From Isoetes taiwanensis (taxonomy: Eukaryota > Streptophyta > Lycopodiopsida > Isoetales > Isoetaceae), in the NCBI GenBank assembly GCA_021234155.1, contig JAJEKV010000087.1, positions 3,095,242 to 3,159,241 on the forward strand: a stretch of 64,000 bases of DNA, given 5' to 3'. The position numbers were made by a program, and so were the translations under genes. The notes below the pieces were generated by a model. The model did no database searches. It saw only the letters and a program-made list of their open reading frames with translations, and was not told the DNA's origin. Below are positions 1 to 12,100 of the stretch, piece after piece (the stretch's first letter is position 1; each line of letters opens with the position of its first letter).

Positions 1-225
1 TAAGTCGAGATATATAATACACATAAAGATTTAGCTATTTTTTCTATTCTCAACAGTATTCACATGCAGTGGTTGGGGTCCTCCATTCTAACATGCCCCA
101 AAAATCACCTTGTTTGAGAAATACAACTTCAGCATGCACCCTTTCGATCACAACCCTTTGGGATATAGTCTGGTAGTAGCTCCTTGTCTGCAAAAGCTCT
201 ACTACCTCGGATTCAACCGTCATGG

Positions 226-582
226 AAGAATAGAATAGAATAGAATAGAATAGAATAGAATAGAATAGAATAGAATAGAATAGAGTAGAGTAGAATAGAA
301 TAGATTTTTTCATGTCCACGAAGACCAAGAGGCCATGGGACCTATACAATGGCCTAGTACAACCATTAGTACGAGGATTAAAAAAAATCCCTGCCTCAAA
401 ATATTTTCAAGGGAAAAATCTTTGCAATAATGATGATACTAGACAAGCAAGAAAAATTATAAGTAGGCCATGATGATTATTAAGGGTTCAGTAATCGCAG
501 ACGCTCATTTAGAACCTCAAATATGTATAATGACAAGTCATGCACAAATGCGACCCTGAGAAGTTGTTGGAGCGTTGGGGTT
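226..582 (-). mobile_element. LINE 3' end with pentanucleotide tail (copy 1)
   Basis: This is the 3' end of a non-LTR retrotransposon on the minus strand. The tail is a run of about 15 TAGAA units (about 226-305). It is followed by a 3' UTR block and a short coding end reading FVHDLSLYIFEVLNERL on the minus strand. The same tail, UTR and C-terminal peptide recur at 62032-62690 (minus) and 14527-16587 (plus), which defines a family. This copy is 5' truncated. Bases 1-225 on its 3' side and 583-760 on its 5' side hold no gene I can see. Confidence 0.75.
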
Positions 583-760
583 TTTGATCAATGTGCTTCT
601 TCCAATTGATCAATGTGCAAGCCAAAGAGTGTAGGAGAAGGAGATAGAGGGGACCCTGATGTACGCCAATATTGCTAGTGATTTGGGTACCCTATGCTAG
701 AAACTTAGCAAAGACCCTTTCATAGAGCTACTGCATTTTGAGGGTTTTGTGGAACCCCAA

Positions 761-1994
761 GTTTTTTTTTTTTTTGGAAGAATGACAAACTTTATTGAAA
801 CACCAAGCCAAAACCCAGATACAACTGCAGAGGCGGGAATAAAATCTCAGAGGATAGTCATGATCCACTGAGTAGAACCACCAGCCTATGCATAAGACAA
901 CACACTCAAATAGGACTCAAATATCAACTATCGCTTAGCAGGAGTGAAGAACAATGGTAGGCCTTAGAGATTTTAGCTTGTGCATCCTGGAGGACTACTG
1001 CAGGAGGAATATCCAAACCCTGAAAGATACACAATCTTCTGCGCTTCCAGATGGACCACAACAACCATTTGCTTGGCTCCCCACCTTATTCCAAGTATCC
1101 CGATAAATAGCCAGAAGCACTTGCTGACTTGCCAATGTCACATGAAAAAGAGAAAGCAGCCAAGACCAAACAGGCTGGAGATGATCACATAAAAAGAAAC
1201 AACTCGTCCCTTTGCTTGCACCGTGGGCAGAGTGCTGACACTCGAGGATCAAACCTGTGGACAAGCACATTCACCCGAGGGCATCTGTGAAGAATCTGCC
1301 ACCAAAGCACTGCCACCTTAAGATGGAGTAGTTTATCCCAAGCCCAAGTCCACATATGTCTCCAACTAGGAGGTGAAAGCTGAAGGGACCACTTAGTGGA
1401 TGGTGGAAGGATATCACCCTTGACAAGCAGCCTATACATAGAGTTCAACAGCCTATGCTCGTGAACACTCTGGTGGGAAACCCACATGTATCCTTCAATA
1501 GCCTCTGGAGCAACCAATGGCAGAGTACTAGCAACCTTTTGCCAAATACGTCTGTCCCATCGAGACAATAAGAATTTTGTTTGGAAGATTTGCCAAGTCA
1601 CAAACTGGCCAGAATCATACCATGCTGCAATTGTTAAGATTCCTGCTAACCGCCAGCACCGTTGAGTTAATGGATGAACTAAGGCATAAAATGGAAGATT
1701 ATTTTCCACAGGTATCCACCAACAAGGGGCACTCAACTGCTGACATGCAACAAGATCAATACGAACTAAGGTCCGTACTGTTTTCCAAGACTCCAGTAGG
1801 CCGTTCAAAAATGGGGAGGCATTAGGAAAAGGACATAGTTGATAAAAGAGACTCCAAGGAAGAAGAGGTTTTAATGAAGCTTTTCCAAAGGGAACACAAT
1901 GTGCAAGTGACTGCTTCACCAACCGCACTCCAGATGAGTCAACCATATCCTTAAGGATCCTCCAAATAAACTTACAACACGTTACAGTTTTCAT
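761..1994 (-). mobile_element. L1-type LINE, 5'-truncated, zinc-binding RT C-terminus
   Basis: A minus-strand open frame of 269 residues (1994 to 1185) has the character of the C-terminal region of plant L1-type reverse transcriptases. It ends in a zf-RVT-like stretch: WAWDKLLHLKVAVLWWQIL, then a CPRCKQRDE metal-binding pair. Such proteins normally continue past the CxxC pair to a matching His/Cys pair; here the frame stops just after it. A poly(T) run at 761-776 is the poly(A) tail of the minus-strand element and marks its 3' end. RT core, endonuclease and ORF1 are absent, so it is a typical dead 5'-truncated insertion. It differs from the pentanucleotide-tailed LINE next to it. Confidence 0.8.
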
Positions 1995-2020
1995 TAATTA
2001 AAGATAAATTTTTAAAAGAG

Positions 2021-2094
2021 GACATTCGGACGCCAACCTTCTTCATGTTATACTTAGGACATTCGGATGCCAATCTTTCTTCTTGTTATACTTG
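2021..2094. repeat. Two-copy tandem repeat, about 37 bp
   Basis: Two adjacent imperfect copies of a unit starting GGACATTCGGA and ending TTGTTATACTT lie just outside the 5' end of the L1-type LINE. The sequence from 2095 to 2944 holds only short ORFs with no recognisable product. Confidence 0.7.
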
Positions 2095-2944
2095 TACTTT
2101 TGCTATTGAAGTTAGGGCATTACATTTTAAGAAATGCAACGTAAGACATGAAAGCCTGCAAATCATTTAACGAGAAAATCTACATTGCTTTCCGACTTCG
2201 ATTCTATGTGATCTTGGTGAATGCCATCCTTTATCAGATTATAAAAACACCATTAGTCAGGATATCTGGCACAATCAAGATACACAATGGTATAGTTAAT
2301 GGTTCTATAGGCTTTAAGGTTAAAAGAGTGTAAAAGTATCATAACCAAGACCTTGTTTTATCTCTTCATTTATAATATGGTATTAGTGAGGATATATACA
2401 TTATTAATCTTAAATTCATGTGAAATTCTGCTACTAATCCCAAAATCAAATCATTCATATGGCAGTTGTGATATAATGCTTTGGCCTAGGTATGGCCTTT
2501 TCTAATCTGTGTGACAGATGTTTACAAGAGATAAGAGGATGAGGACCACCTTTTTAAAAAATGTCTTTGGTCAGAATGTGTTCTTGAACTGGCTTCTGAG
2601 GATTTCCACATTCCTAATCTATCTACTACTCCTCTGGTGGACATCCTCTTTTCCTAATCTCCCAATAATGGGAGGATGTAACTCCTTCTTTGGAGAATGT
2701 GGAAAGCCTGAAATTCTATAATATTTGACCACGGAATAATTTGGCCTCATGCTATTATACAAGTCAAATATGGCATTGCATGGATTCCTATCCAATTCAC
2801 TCACTCCCCTTCTTATCTTTGTACATGAAACATTCCGGTTTTAGTGTAGTCATTGAAATGGAAAAGAATCAATCTTTTGATCAATGCCATGTAGCTGGAT
2901 CAGTTCGGATCAACTCCATATGTGTAAATTGGTGACTTTTGTAG

Positions 2945-3060
2945 GTGTGATTGCTCTTGCATACGGAATTATGATGCCTGAAGAGGTTGAGGCAGCCGAC
3001 CAATTCCAAGAGGTTCAACCCAAACTTGCAACTGTGCCTATTGCTACTTCATCAATCTAA
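2945..3060 (+). other. Possible terminal exon of an unknown gene
   Basis: A polypyrimidine stretch ending TTTTGTAG precedes an open frame that reads VIALAYGIMMPEEVEA, continues about 20 more residues and stops at TAA (3058-3060). It is followed by AT-rich sequence resembling a 3' UTR. The acceptor, the good codon pattern and the stop suggest a last exon. No upstream exon could be linked to it and the peptide is not recognised. It may be a fragment carried by a mobile element or chance. Confidence 0.25.
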
Positions 3061-3352
3061 GCTGAAGAGCAAGAAGGAAAGATAATAAAAAAGAAAGCAC
3101 TTGGGAATTTGATGGGATGGACATTTGGTTCTACTTGAATTCGAGTTTTAACTCTCGACTCTATAATATTCTCTAAAAACTAAGACTAAAGTTATGTTTC
3201 AAGGGCTAATGCTTCCCTCTTTGACAAAGCTGATTTTTGTACCACTACTGTAGTCATATGTACTTTTTCTACTGCCCTTATAATTAACGTAAATACTGCC
3301 ATCAATTAAAAAAAGGAAACGAGAAAATCTGCATTGCTGCTTTGTGGCCCAA

Positions 3353-3846
3353 TCTAACACTTGCTAAATAATACAACAAATATTCACACCAACACATAAT
3401 ATACCATTAACATTAATTAGCTCAAACCATTGCATCCAACACATTTAAAATAAAATCCCCCTAAAACCCCCTTTGGTTTGGGTGCATATTCACACGGGGG
3501 GTTTACGTAGGGCAGCAAGAGCCCCTAAAAACTTACAATACATGTATGAAATTAATACCGTTAAGTACATTCTCTTAAACCTTATGGTATTTTGCAAACT
3601 TTACTATACAGTATACAAAAACTTGTACAGGCATACCCCACAAACGAGGGCCACTATGAACGGGCCAGATCAAGGAATAAAGGGCAAATATGCCCATCCG
3701 ACAGCTCTCGATGTCCGGAGTAACCCCCCGTGTGAATATGCACCCAAACCAAAGGGGGTTTTAGGGGGATTTTATTTTAAATGTGTTGGATAATGGTTTG
3801 AGCTAATTAATGTTAATGGTATATATGTGTTGGTTGTTAGATTACA
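3353..3846. mobile_element. Foldback MITE with about 115-bp inverted arms
   Basis: The left arm (about 3388-3502) and right arm (about 3720-3835) are nearly perfect reverse complements. Both contain the block CCCCTAAAACCCCCTTTGG, a TTTAAAATAAAATCC block and a CATTAACATTAATTAGC block. The 220-bp centre has only a short ORF. Similarity of the arms can be followed outward to an AATCTAACA at each side (3353 and about 3845) with a 28-bp gap on the left. Non-autonomous; the superfamily cannot be told because no clear target duplication is visible. Confidence 0.8.
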
Positions 3847-6800
3847 AAAAATTTTGGGCCCTTCGGGCTCTAATACAGCCCTTCGGTCATTTCGGGCACC
3901 AAGAATGGCATAAATGCATGTAACAATTTTTAATTCACTTTTGCATGTGTTGTGCGTTTTTTCTTGACTATTTTTTCATGATGTGCCTAAATTGGTGAAA
4001 TGTGTGCAAAAATGGAGAATAATATGGGTGTAATATGGAGAAAATGTAAAAAATGTGAAAATATTAGGGATGAAGCATTTATGATGTATTGAAGTTGAAC
4101 TTATGGACTTGAAGGTGTATAAAAGTCCTTTCCAATGGTTAAAGCATGGGGTTGAGGTGGCGCAATCCTAGGAGACATGTAAGTTATTGGAGATCTAATG
4201 GTGGAGATTGCTTAAAGATGAATGGAGGAGATTTGATGTGTAAGTTTAAGAGGAGGGGTACGTCTCCTCATTCTCTCTCTCTCACTCTTGGAGTTTTCTT
4301 GAAGATCTGTTGTAGAGTGCATCTTCCATGGAAGAAATAAATAATGAAGAGGAGGATGAACCTCCAGATTATCTTGATTATGATTTGGTTGTGCAATTGA
4401 GGTGTATTCGTGTCTTGCCTTGTGAGTGCTTGCTGATAGAGTGTGGCGCAGCCTGATGCATATATTTTGCATTCTGCTCAGTTTGGGGTTTGGTCCAATC
4501 TGTTGGATTACAGCATGTAACAATTTTAGAAATATTTGTGCATGTAATCCAATTACATGAGACAAGCCTAGAATGATGAAACTGCTTTGTTTTAATAAAA
4601 ATACAATGATGTGCATTAGTTGCATGACGAGATGCTGCTACGAGCAAACACAAATCACATATGCTAGATTATAGGTTCCCAAGCATGTGATTGAAATTAT
4701 CCACCAAAGATGATATAAATATCCATGAGAGAATACTCTCGTGAATAAAAATTGCAGCATTGTGTGCATCTATAGCATCTTTTCCTGATGAGAAATCGTA
4801 AAACAGAGCATCTTGTAGAATTAAACATATGTTGTAGCATCAAATATCTGCACGACGATAACAAGTTTGCCAAGTAAATATTACCAAGCAGTGGGACTTG
4901 AACCCATCCCTTGTAACCATCTTAGTAAAGAGATTTGTATCTTAGTAAAGAAATTTGTGTACCAAAAAAAAAAAAAATCCAGAGCATTTACACTAGGCAA
5001 TACTTCTGAAATCCCAGTGAATATGCATACTAACATGACGAGAGACGCCATTAACAGTTACAGCATTCTCTGCTGATTTTCATGTTCGTCCTCTAATTTC
5101 TTAATAGAGAAGTTACTCACACCTATCACACCTATCGTACGGACCATAGTTTAGATGTAATCCACAAATCTTTTCGTTGCACTACATTAGTCTCAAACAA
5201 ATCGTGCAAGGCTTTCCCAATCTGTACAACAGGCCATAAAAAGTCAAACCTTCACATGAACATGGCAGCACTATCATAATGAATACCTCTTTCTGATTCC
5301 CATAAATGTATGCACACCTGTTTCGCACAGAATAATGCTCCAACATATAGCATCAACGCCTTAACTTCTTCAGCAATCATCCTTCACCACTTCCCACAAA
5401 TCAAACCCACCTGCATTGATCGCAAGAGCAGATCCCTGTTTTTGCCCCAAATGTTTACCAAAATCTACCATTTTGAATGTACCATTCCTGACCAAAACTT
5501 TGTCATAAGAGTCCTATACGATCAAAATAATGAAGGAATCAAAAGAAAGAGCCGAAAGAAATCTGTTTGGGGTTCTGCAAGGCCATGGAATGTGGCTGCA
5601 TGCACCGAGAAGCAAAATTTTAGAGAGAAATGCCTGATTGAAAAGAAAAGGATGATTCCAATCGGAAGTGCATTCCTAAGGTGCCTCCTAATAATTCCTA
5701 CCATATAAGATTGCCACAACAATTCAACTTCACCAAAATCGTCAGCAACAAGCTTAAAACGACAACCAGATTTGTAAATAGCTACTGCGTCAAACTTAGA
5801 CTTACAGATATAATATTACTGCCTCAAACTCAAACGCACAGCCACGCTTTGTGATCACGGATCTTACTGCCAGCACCCTCAGAAATAACCCAGCAACAGC
5901 AACAGGGAAATCTACTAGTCACTGCCCACTGCCAAATAGAGATTCGCCGCTCTAAAGCCTTATGGCTAGCAAAGCAACAACAAGACAGGACAACCATTGC
6001 TTTCAATCCATTGTTTTCATATGGCAGGACACACCAACAGCAATCACAAATACTGTCCATGATATTTTGAAATGAGCCTGTAATCCATCATATAAGGCCC
6101 TCACAAGTTTTTTACTGGAAACAACCAACAAGCCTCAAATCCGTCTGGAACTGTCTAGACTCGCCCAAATCCATCTGCAACTGTTTGGAGTCGACCAAAT
6201 CCATCTGGAATGGGGCGGAATGGCCTGGGCAAGAGTAAATTGTAGCTTCATGGCAAGAGTAGACGAAGCTGCGTTTCCTGGAGGTTTAGGATAAACATAC
6301 ATCTGTTTGACACGATGAGCAACAGAAATGCAAAAATTTAATACCTTTGTGGAAGCTAGTTCACTGCTCGCCTTAAACTCTGAAGTCCCTCACTCACAGC
6401 CATATCCAAAGCAGAGCTTGATGAAGAAATTCACAAACCCTAAAACTAAAACCCTCGAGGTCTGCATTGCAATGCCCCAAAATACATACACCACCAAGTA
6501 CAAGATAAAAAATACATGGGTGCCCACCATTGGAGGAAAACATTGAAATCACTTTTGGGGTATGCACACTCTAGATGTACTGATCTGTACATCCCATGGA
6601 ATACACCCTAGAAATCATATAAAAACCATGTTAAAAAGCGTACAAAAATACGAAAACAACCCCTCGTTATTATGCTATATATTAATGTTTTAAGCATTCT
6701 AATCACATGATATGATGAGATAGTCAAACCTCGTTAAATGTAGGGTGGTATCATGTTTAAACCATGGGTATATCAATAGTATATTCGAGTATTTGTCATG

Positions 6801-7465
6801 TTAAAACCACATTAAAAAGAGAGAGAGAGAGAGAGAATATGACGTTTTTGTAGACTCAGCGGACTTTTTATGATTTGAAGCTAGTTTAAACATGACACTG
6901 CCCTACATTTATAGGGATCGGAGATAGTTCTATGATATAATTGATAACTTTGTAGTATTTTTGTCCCATTGACCTGCGTGTTCTACGTTTAAAAATGTTT
7001 CATTCATGCATTCATAAGAGAAAATAGCATTGGTCGAGATAGATTCCTGTGGGTAGAGAAATACTAGCTATCAGGTTTTGAGAACAGGCAAGATGAGCGT
7101 AGATGATAGAATTGAATAAACTCAATGCATTGTCATCTAAAACGGATGGGTGGATACATCATGTTATATCATGTATTAGATGTTTCAAATGACCTGAGTG
7201 CGTGAGTGCAATTGCCATGGTCAAAGTGGTTGAGGGCAGGACCGAACAAATGTAAGTGGTTGGGTGCAGGATTTAACAAAGCAAGACCCAACATATCTAA
7301 GTGGTTGGGTGTAGAATTTAATAGAAAAAAAAAATGATGGTGTGGTGTGTACATCTTATATCCAATCCGATACTGCCAATGTGGCATGACAAGAAAATTT
7401 TGATTTTCTTAGTGGTTAGCATCTTATTAGTGATTGGATCTGGTAGTTCTAAGGGCAACCAACGG
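3847..7465. other. Gene-poor stretch; no product recognised
   Basis: Short ORFs only. A 16-base direct repeat (GCATGTAACAATTTT) at about 3916 and 4513 could be the target duplication of a decayed insertion between them. Around 4890 there is an antisense tRNA T-arm-like run (GGGACTTGAACCCATCCC) of the kind often found in plant repeats. A telo-box-like AAACCCTAA (6435) and GT/AG-like boundaries on the minus strand between about 6540 and 5820 hint at a decayed minus-strand transcription unit, but its frames are broken. A GA dinucleotide run lies at about 6817-6836, and degenerate repeats of AAGTGGTTGGGTG lie at 7250-7310. Confidence 0.5.
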
Positions 7466-7472
7466 TATATAA
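7466..7472 (+). promoter_or_regulatory. Possible TATA box of the centrin gene
   Basis: TATATAA lies about 150 bp upstream of the centrin ATG, a plausible distance once a 5' UTR is allowed for. Only position and sequence support it. Confidence 0.35.
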
Positions 7473-7620
7473 CGTTGTTGTTTGCTTTTATTTATTTATT
7501 TTCATTCACCAAACATTGAAAAATCCCACCTGATCTTACCATCAACGATCCGGCAATCCAAATCTTGCCGGACTTGATTTTTTTTTCCTTCTTGAAGCGC
7601 CTAATCTCTTTGACCTAGAC

Positions 7621-8714
7621 ATGTCGCGTTCAAGCATTCCCCCCTTTTCTTCTGCAGCCCGCTATGTTTCATCTCCCTATCCCAGCCATGGCCGATCTTC
7701 CTCCAAAAAATCAAGAAATGACATAAATGAGGATGAAAAACAAGAGATCAAAATGGCATTTGAGCTTTTTGATACTAGAAAAACAGGAAAACTTTCCTAC
7801 CGTGAACTCAAGGTATCAAATTTCATCTTCTGTTAATTCTTGATTTTTTCTAGTTTTCTTGCCCTAAAGGCGTTTGATAATCCCCTGTTTTGTTCAATAT
7901 ACAGGTCGCAATTAGAGCGCTTGATTTTAAGGTAAAGAAAGCAGAGGTTAAGAAATTGATTGAGCAATATTCAAGGAGTGATACAGAAGAGGTCGATTTG
8001 GATGAATTTATGGAGATCAGTAAGTGCAATTACGATCTTTCTTTCTTTCTTTCTTAGTTTTAAATGACGATATTGGCCTTATATTGGTTCAATTAGTGAC
8101 TGCAAAGTACAAGGAAAGGGATCCTGATGAAGAACTTGCAAAAGCATTTAGATGCTTTGATGAAGATGGAACGGGGAAGATTTCGGTAACTGTTTTAGAT
8201 GCTTCTTGTCTATTTGTCATTATATTTACTTTTATGTAATGGAATTAATTTCTGTTGCAGCTGAAGAATTTGAGGAAGGTAAGCAGGGACATTGGTGAAA
8301 CTATAAATGACGAGGAGCTTGCCGCAATGATCGACGAATGTGAGTTTTAAGTTTCAGATTTTTCTTCTTATTCCTTGAAAATTCATTGTTGTGATGGAAA
8401 ATTCCGTTCCAGTGTTTGTGGGGTTACTAAACCAGTTCCATATGAATTTTGCAAATTTAGTTGCTATATCATTCATAATTAATTGCCTTGATTGTTCTTC
8501 AATCTGTGTTGCCTGTTTGATCATATGAATAGCACGTAATCTAATTTGTGCTTGTATTTGCAGTTGATAAGGATGGAGATGGTGAAAGTAAGTTTAACAT
8601 TCTTTTGCATCAGTTTTCTCTTAAAGCAACACTCACAATGCACAAAATGTCTTTGTAACAGTCAATGAGGCAGAATTCTTTGCTATTATGAAGAGGGATG
8701 ATCTTGATGATTAG
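7621..8714 (+). CDS. Centrin, centrin-3 type (EF-hand protein), six exons
   Basis: Centrins are calcium-binding proteins of basal bodies and centrosome-like centres. Exons by GT-AG boundaries: 7621-7812, 7905-8019, 8097-8185, 8261-8339, 8564-8587, 8662-8714; the joined product is 183 residues, near the usual 165-180. A Ser/Arg-rich N-terminus of about 35 residues precedes four EF-hands. Loop 1 (DTRKTGKLSYRE) and loop 2 (SRSDTEEVDLDE) lack several ligand residues; loop 3 (DEDGTGKISLKN) lacks the final Glu; loop 4 (DKDGDGEINEAE) is canonical. Runs such as ELKVAIRALDFKVKKAEV, KISLKNLRKVSRDIGE and EFDKDGDGEIN match my memory of the centrin-3/Cdc31-like branch better than plant centrin-2. The frame is intact across all joins and the gene looks functional. 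The start is the first ATG of the open frame. Confidence 0.9.
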
Positions 8715-8896
8715 TTCAGGCCAATATAGAGAGACATGTTTCTTACTTTGAAATGAAGAACATATGAGCAACAAGCAAAAAACAGCAAATAAACATTGAT
8801 AAACCAACTATTACAAAGAACTCTTACAAATGGCATATAGATTACTTGATAGTTTTTTGAAGATATCAGCACTTGCATTGCTCTGTAGCTCCTCAC

Positions 8897-9112
8897 TAAG
8901 GTAAGGTTATTGGTCTGGCCGAGGCTGATAACCCAAAATGCGTGACTGAGGCTGTACGTCCGAGGCCAGATATTTGCACGTAAGGCCGAGGCCCGCTAGG
9001 GCCGAAGGCCGGGCCAAGGCCTTAAGCGCAAATATCTGGCCGAGGAGGTACAACCGAGGCCACGCATTTTTTGTTATCAGCCGAGGCAAAGACCGATAAC
9101 CACCTTAACTGA
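8897..9112. repeat. Foldback palindrome rich in CCGAGGC
   Basis: Two arms of about 105 bp (8897-9001 and 9003-9112) are imperfect reverse complements. They begin TAAGGTAAGGTTATTGGTCT and end with its near-complement. GC content is well above the neighbourhood and the motif CCGAGGC recurs in both arms. It could be a MITE, or the upstream part of a long terminal repeat, since a palindrome, a 12-bp hairpin and a TATAAATA follow within 200 bp. Confidence 0.75.
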
Positions 9113-9138
9113 TTATCTCCTAGGAGTGATAACTTAAT

Positions 9139-9173
9139 TATCGGACTCTCCCTTTACACTAGAGAGTCCGATA
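9139..9173. repeat. Perfect 12-bp hairpin
   Basis: TATCGGACTCTC (9139-9150) is followed after 11 bases by its exact reverse complement (9162-9173). A smaller palindrome around CTCCTAGGAG lies just upstream and TATAAATAGGAGG about 105 bp downstream. No downstream gene was identified, and no U-tract suggests a terminator. Confidence 0.7.
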
Positions 9174-12100
9174 AGGACTAATATCGTCCCCTTGTGAAGA
9201 GGTGGGCATTCTCATTCTCTTACAAAGGTGCAATGTCCGTTGAGAATTGGGTTTTGCCAAAGAACCTATTGGGGATTATAAATAGGAGGCCAACTTTAAC
9301 ATGATAATACAACAAAGAAATAATTGGCCTGGTCTTTCAACTCATAAATTGGTATATGTTCTTCACCGAATGTCAAATATTTATGGTCAAACAAAAGTGT
9401 ATTGGTTACTACATAGGTTGTATATGTTAACATATATAAAGCAAAAGCCATTTCTGTTTGATCCTAATATTTTTTCGCCAGCAAAATATTTGGGGGCGAC
9501 ACGTGTTTTTAAAAAAGAAAAAATGAAAATAAGAAAGAAAATTAGACGGGGCTCCGGATTTCTTGCTTTGGAAGCAATCCTCTTTCTTGCTTCGAAGCAA
9601 TCCTCTGCTTGGATCTGTCGCGTGCTTCAAAGCTTCAGCAAATCGCTCTGCCTTTGTTTGCGTGATTTTGCTCCGGAGTTGGATTTGGGAGTTTGGGCTT
9701 TGATTTCTAACATACCCTATGCTCTAATAGCAATTTTTCCCCAGCCATGGTGATGCTTGTGAGGTCATTGGATTCTCCAACAGAGGCGTGATGAACAATA
9801 AAGTTTTCTAGCTGTTTCGTTGGTTTTTTCCCACCTTAGATTGTTATTTTCATCAGCCATGTTTCCTAAAGAGGTTCGTTTTCAGGGTTTTATCTGTGCT
9901 CCGGCCCTGTTTGGGTCTCTACTGCACTTGCATGGCCAAGCAATCGGGCTCAACATTTTCGTTTTTAGGTTGCATGACATTATTTTGGAATTCCGAGACT
10001 GTGCAAATCCACTCTATGGTTGCTGATGCAGAGCCAAATCAGTTTTTTCGGGCTCGATACCGACTAGCTGTGGCCTCAAACCTGGCCCTTGCAAGTGTTC
10101 TACAGGCTCGGTAATTTGATTTAAAACTCGGCTCCAAAGAATTCATCGTAGCATATATTTAAATTCATACGGTTTCTTTTCTAGCATCTACAGTAGGTTG
10201 ATTTATGTTGGCAAAAATAGAAACAACTCGAGAGCTGCTTCCCTGTGCTTACTTGATTCCTGTGTGTTTATGAGCCCAAGATGCTTATGAATTTTGAGAC
10301 AAGTTCTAGAAACTTTTTGCTGCAAGAAATAGCACATGGATCAATTGCAAGCAAGCTCTAGGGATTTTTTATTTGCAAATCCGACTTGCTATTCTTCTGC
10401 CGTCATTAGATTTGTATACTTCATTATTTATGGGTTATTTGAGTAACACTTTGATTTCCATTTTACTGACTAAGCATTTGGGTTTGAAAACCAGGGATTG
10501 AATGCAGAGGGGTTTGATTTTGCAGGTTGATTTGGCATTTTTTACATGCCAATTCCTGGGGATGCAATTCCTGGAGCTTCAACATCTCCAAGTCATGGCG
10601 AATTTGTAGTGACAGAAACCCAGTTGAACCAGCCTTACATATGCCTGGACTAACCTGCCAGCTGGATGCCTGGCCTTCTGGAATAGTGTCATGTTCGGTG
10701 TGTGGCTTGGAGCTTATGTGAAACCCTACAGATTACAGTCTCATCCAGGTGCATTGTTGCCAAGATGAAGAGTTGCAGCCTGCATAAAGGGGAAAAATTT
10801 GTTCAGGCATGTATATAGATGGTTTGAGAAAGAGCTATAGTCCGATACTTTTGGCCGATCGTAAGTCATTTTGTTATTATTAAAGCATGAAAAACATTAA
10901 GCTAGATTTTCTCTCTTTCTTGAATGCTTACAGTTTGTTCATGCTTAGGAGCCTGGAAATATGTACGAAGTCATGTGCCACTGCACAATTACAAGTCAGA
11001 GATCAACATAGCAAATTCAGAGATCAACATTACAAGCTTAGAGACCAACATTACGAGGTATGACCATGTTGAGTTTGTAGACACTGATTTGGCACAAATC
11101 AAGTCTTTTTTTTTGCAAAGAACAGTTCAATCCTGCTGCAGCACATTTACTAGGGTTCCTTCTTTCTTCAGTCTGGCTAGAGGTGATGGACAAGGCCAAA
11201 GCCAAGCAAACCTCAGGCCTGGAAGTTTTCCTCTGTGTTTGGAGTTCCAATTTAAGCTACAATGAGTCATTCTTTTTGCTGAGTATGCGCAACATTCCTA
11301 ATAAAGAAGGCTTTGGAGTTAGAAAAAATCTGGTTTATTTGACATGTTTACATAATGAATTTGAAAAATATGTACCTAGGAACTTTCGTAAATTATGCTT
11401 TGAGCCTTCCAGTGCATGCTCATGCTTGAGAAACAGAGTTTTCTTGCAGAAGTTATGGCCCTCTTTCTATGCTGCTGTGAAGTTAGAACAGCAAATGTAT
11501 TTTGCCATATTTGAGTCATTTACAGTAGGAATCTGAAAATTGTGTGCCTAGCAACATTCTTAGGTGTTTCCTTGATCTTTCCAATGGATACTGTTGCTGC
11601 AAAAATAGAGCTTGCATTTGAAAGTTATGATAAAAATCCTACGTCCAATCAATAAGTTCCACAACGGTGAAAGTTTTACAACAGTGGAAGGTAAATTCAA
11701 CTAGCAAGCAAATCTTCACGCTGGCATGCTTTGTTGTGGCAAGAATCATTCGAGCATGCTAAATTTATTTTGTGAACTGGGATTTCTATTACATATCTGA
11801 CTCTATTACATGTACTTGTTTTGGGTTAATCTCTGTTTGGAGATGAGGCCTGCTTGGTTTCTGGCAGTGCTTGGTCTGGCTATGGCGATGGGCTTCTGCT
11901 TCAAGCTTCAACAAATAACTTAGAAAATAAGAAATAGGTCAAGAAAATGGACTCTAATTGAAGAAGTGTGCTTCATTTAGTCAGCTTCAGCCTTAAATTG
12001 ATGGGTGGAGCTGCACGCTGTGTTGCAAATTCGCCCCTAGCTTTGTAAACGCAAAGACGCAGATATCTTGAAGGCCCAGATATGGCAGAAAAGTTTCGTA

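Noticed and set aside
4888-4912. tRNA gene on the minus strand
   Set aside because: Only a T-arm-like run is present; acceptor, D-arm and anticodon arm do not fold around it. It is probably a tRNA-derived repeat relic.
5310-5708. 132-residue plus ORF as a gene
   Set aside because: No domain, irregular composition, and minus-strand sequence in the same place looks equally open; no splice or promoter support.
6435-6446. Telomere-like repeat
   Set aside because: A single AAACCCTAAAAC is a common plant promoter motif, not a telomeric tract.
9301-9753. 150-residue plus ORF
   Set aside because: No recognisable motif and odd composition; kept only as an unassigned ORF in the region note.
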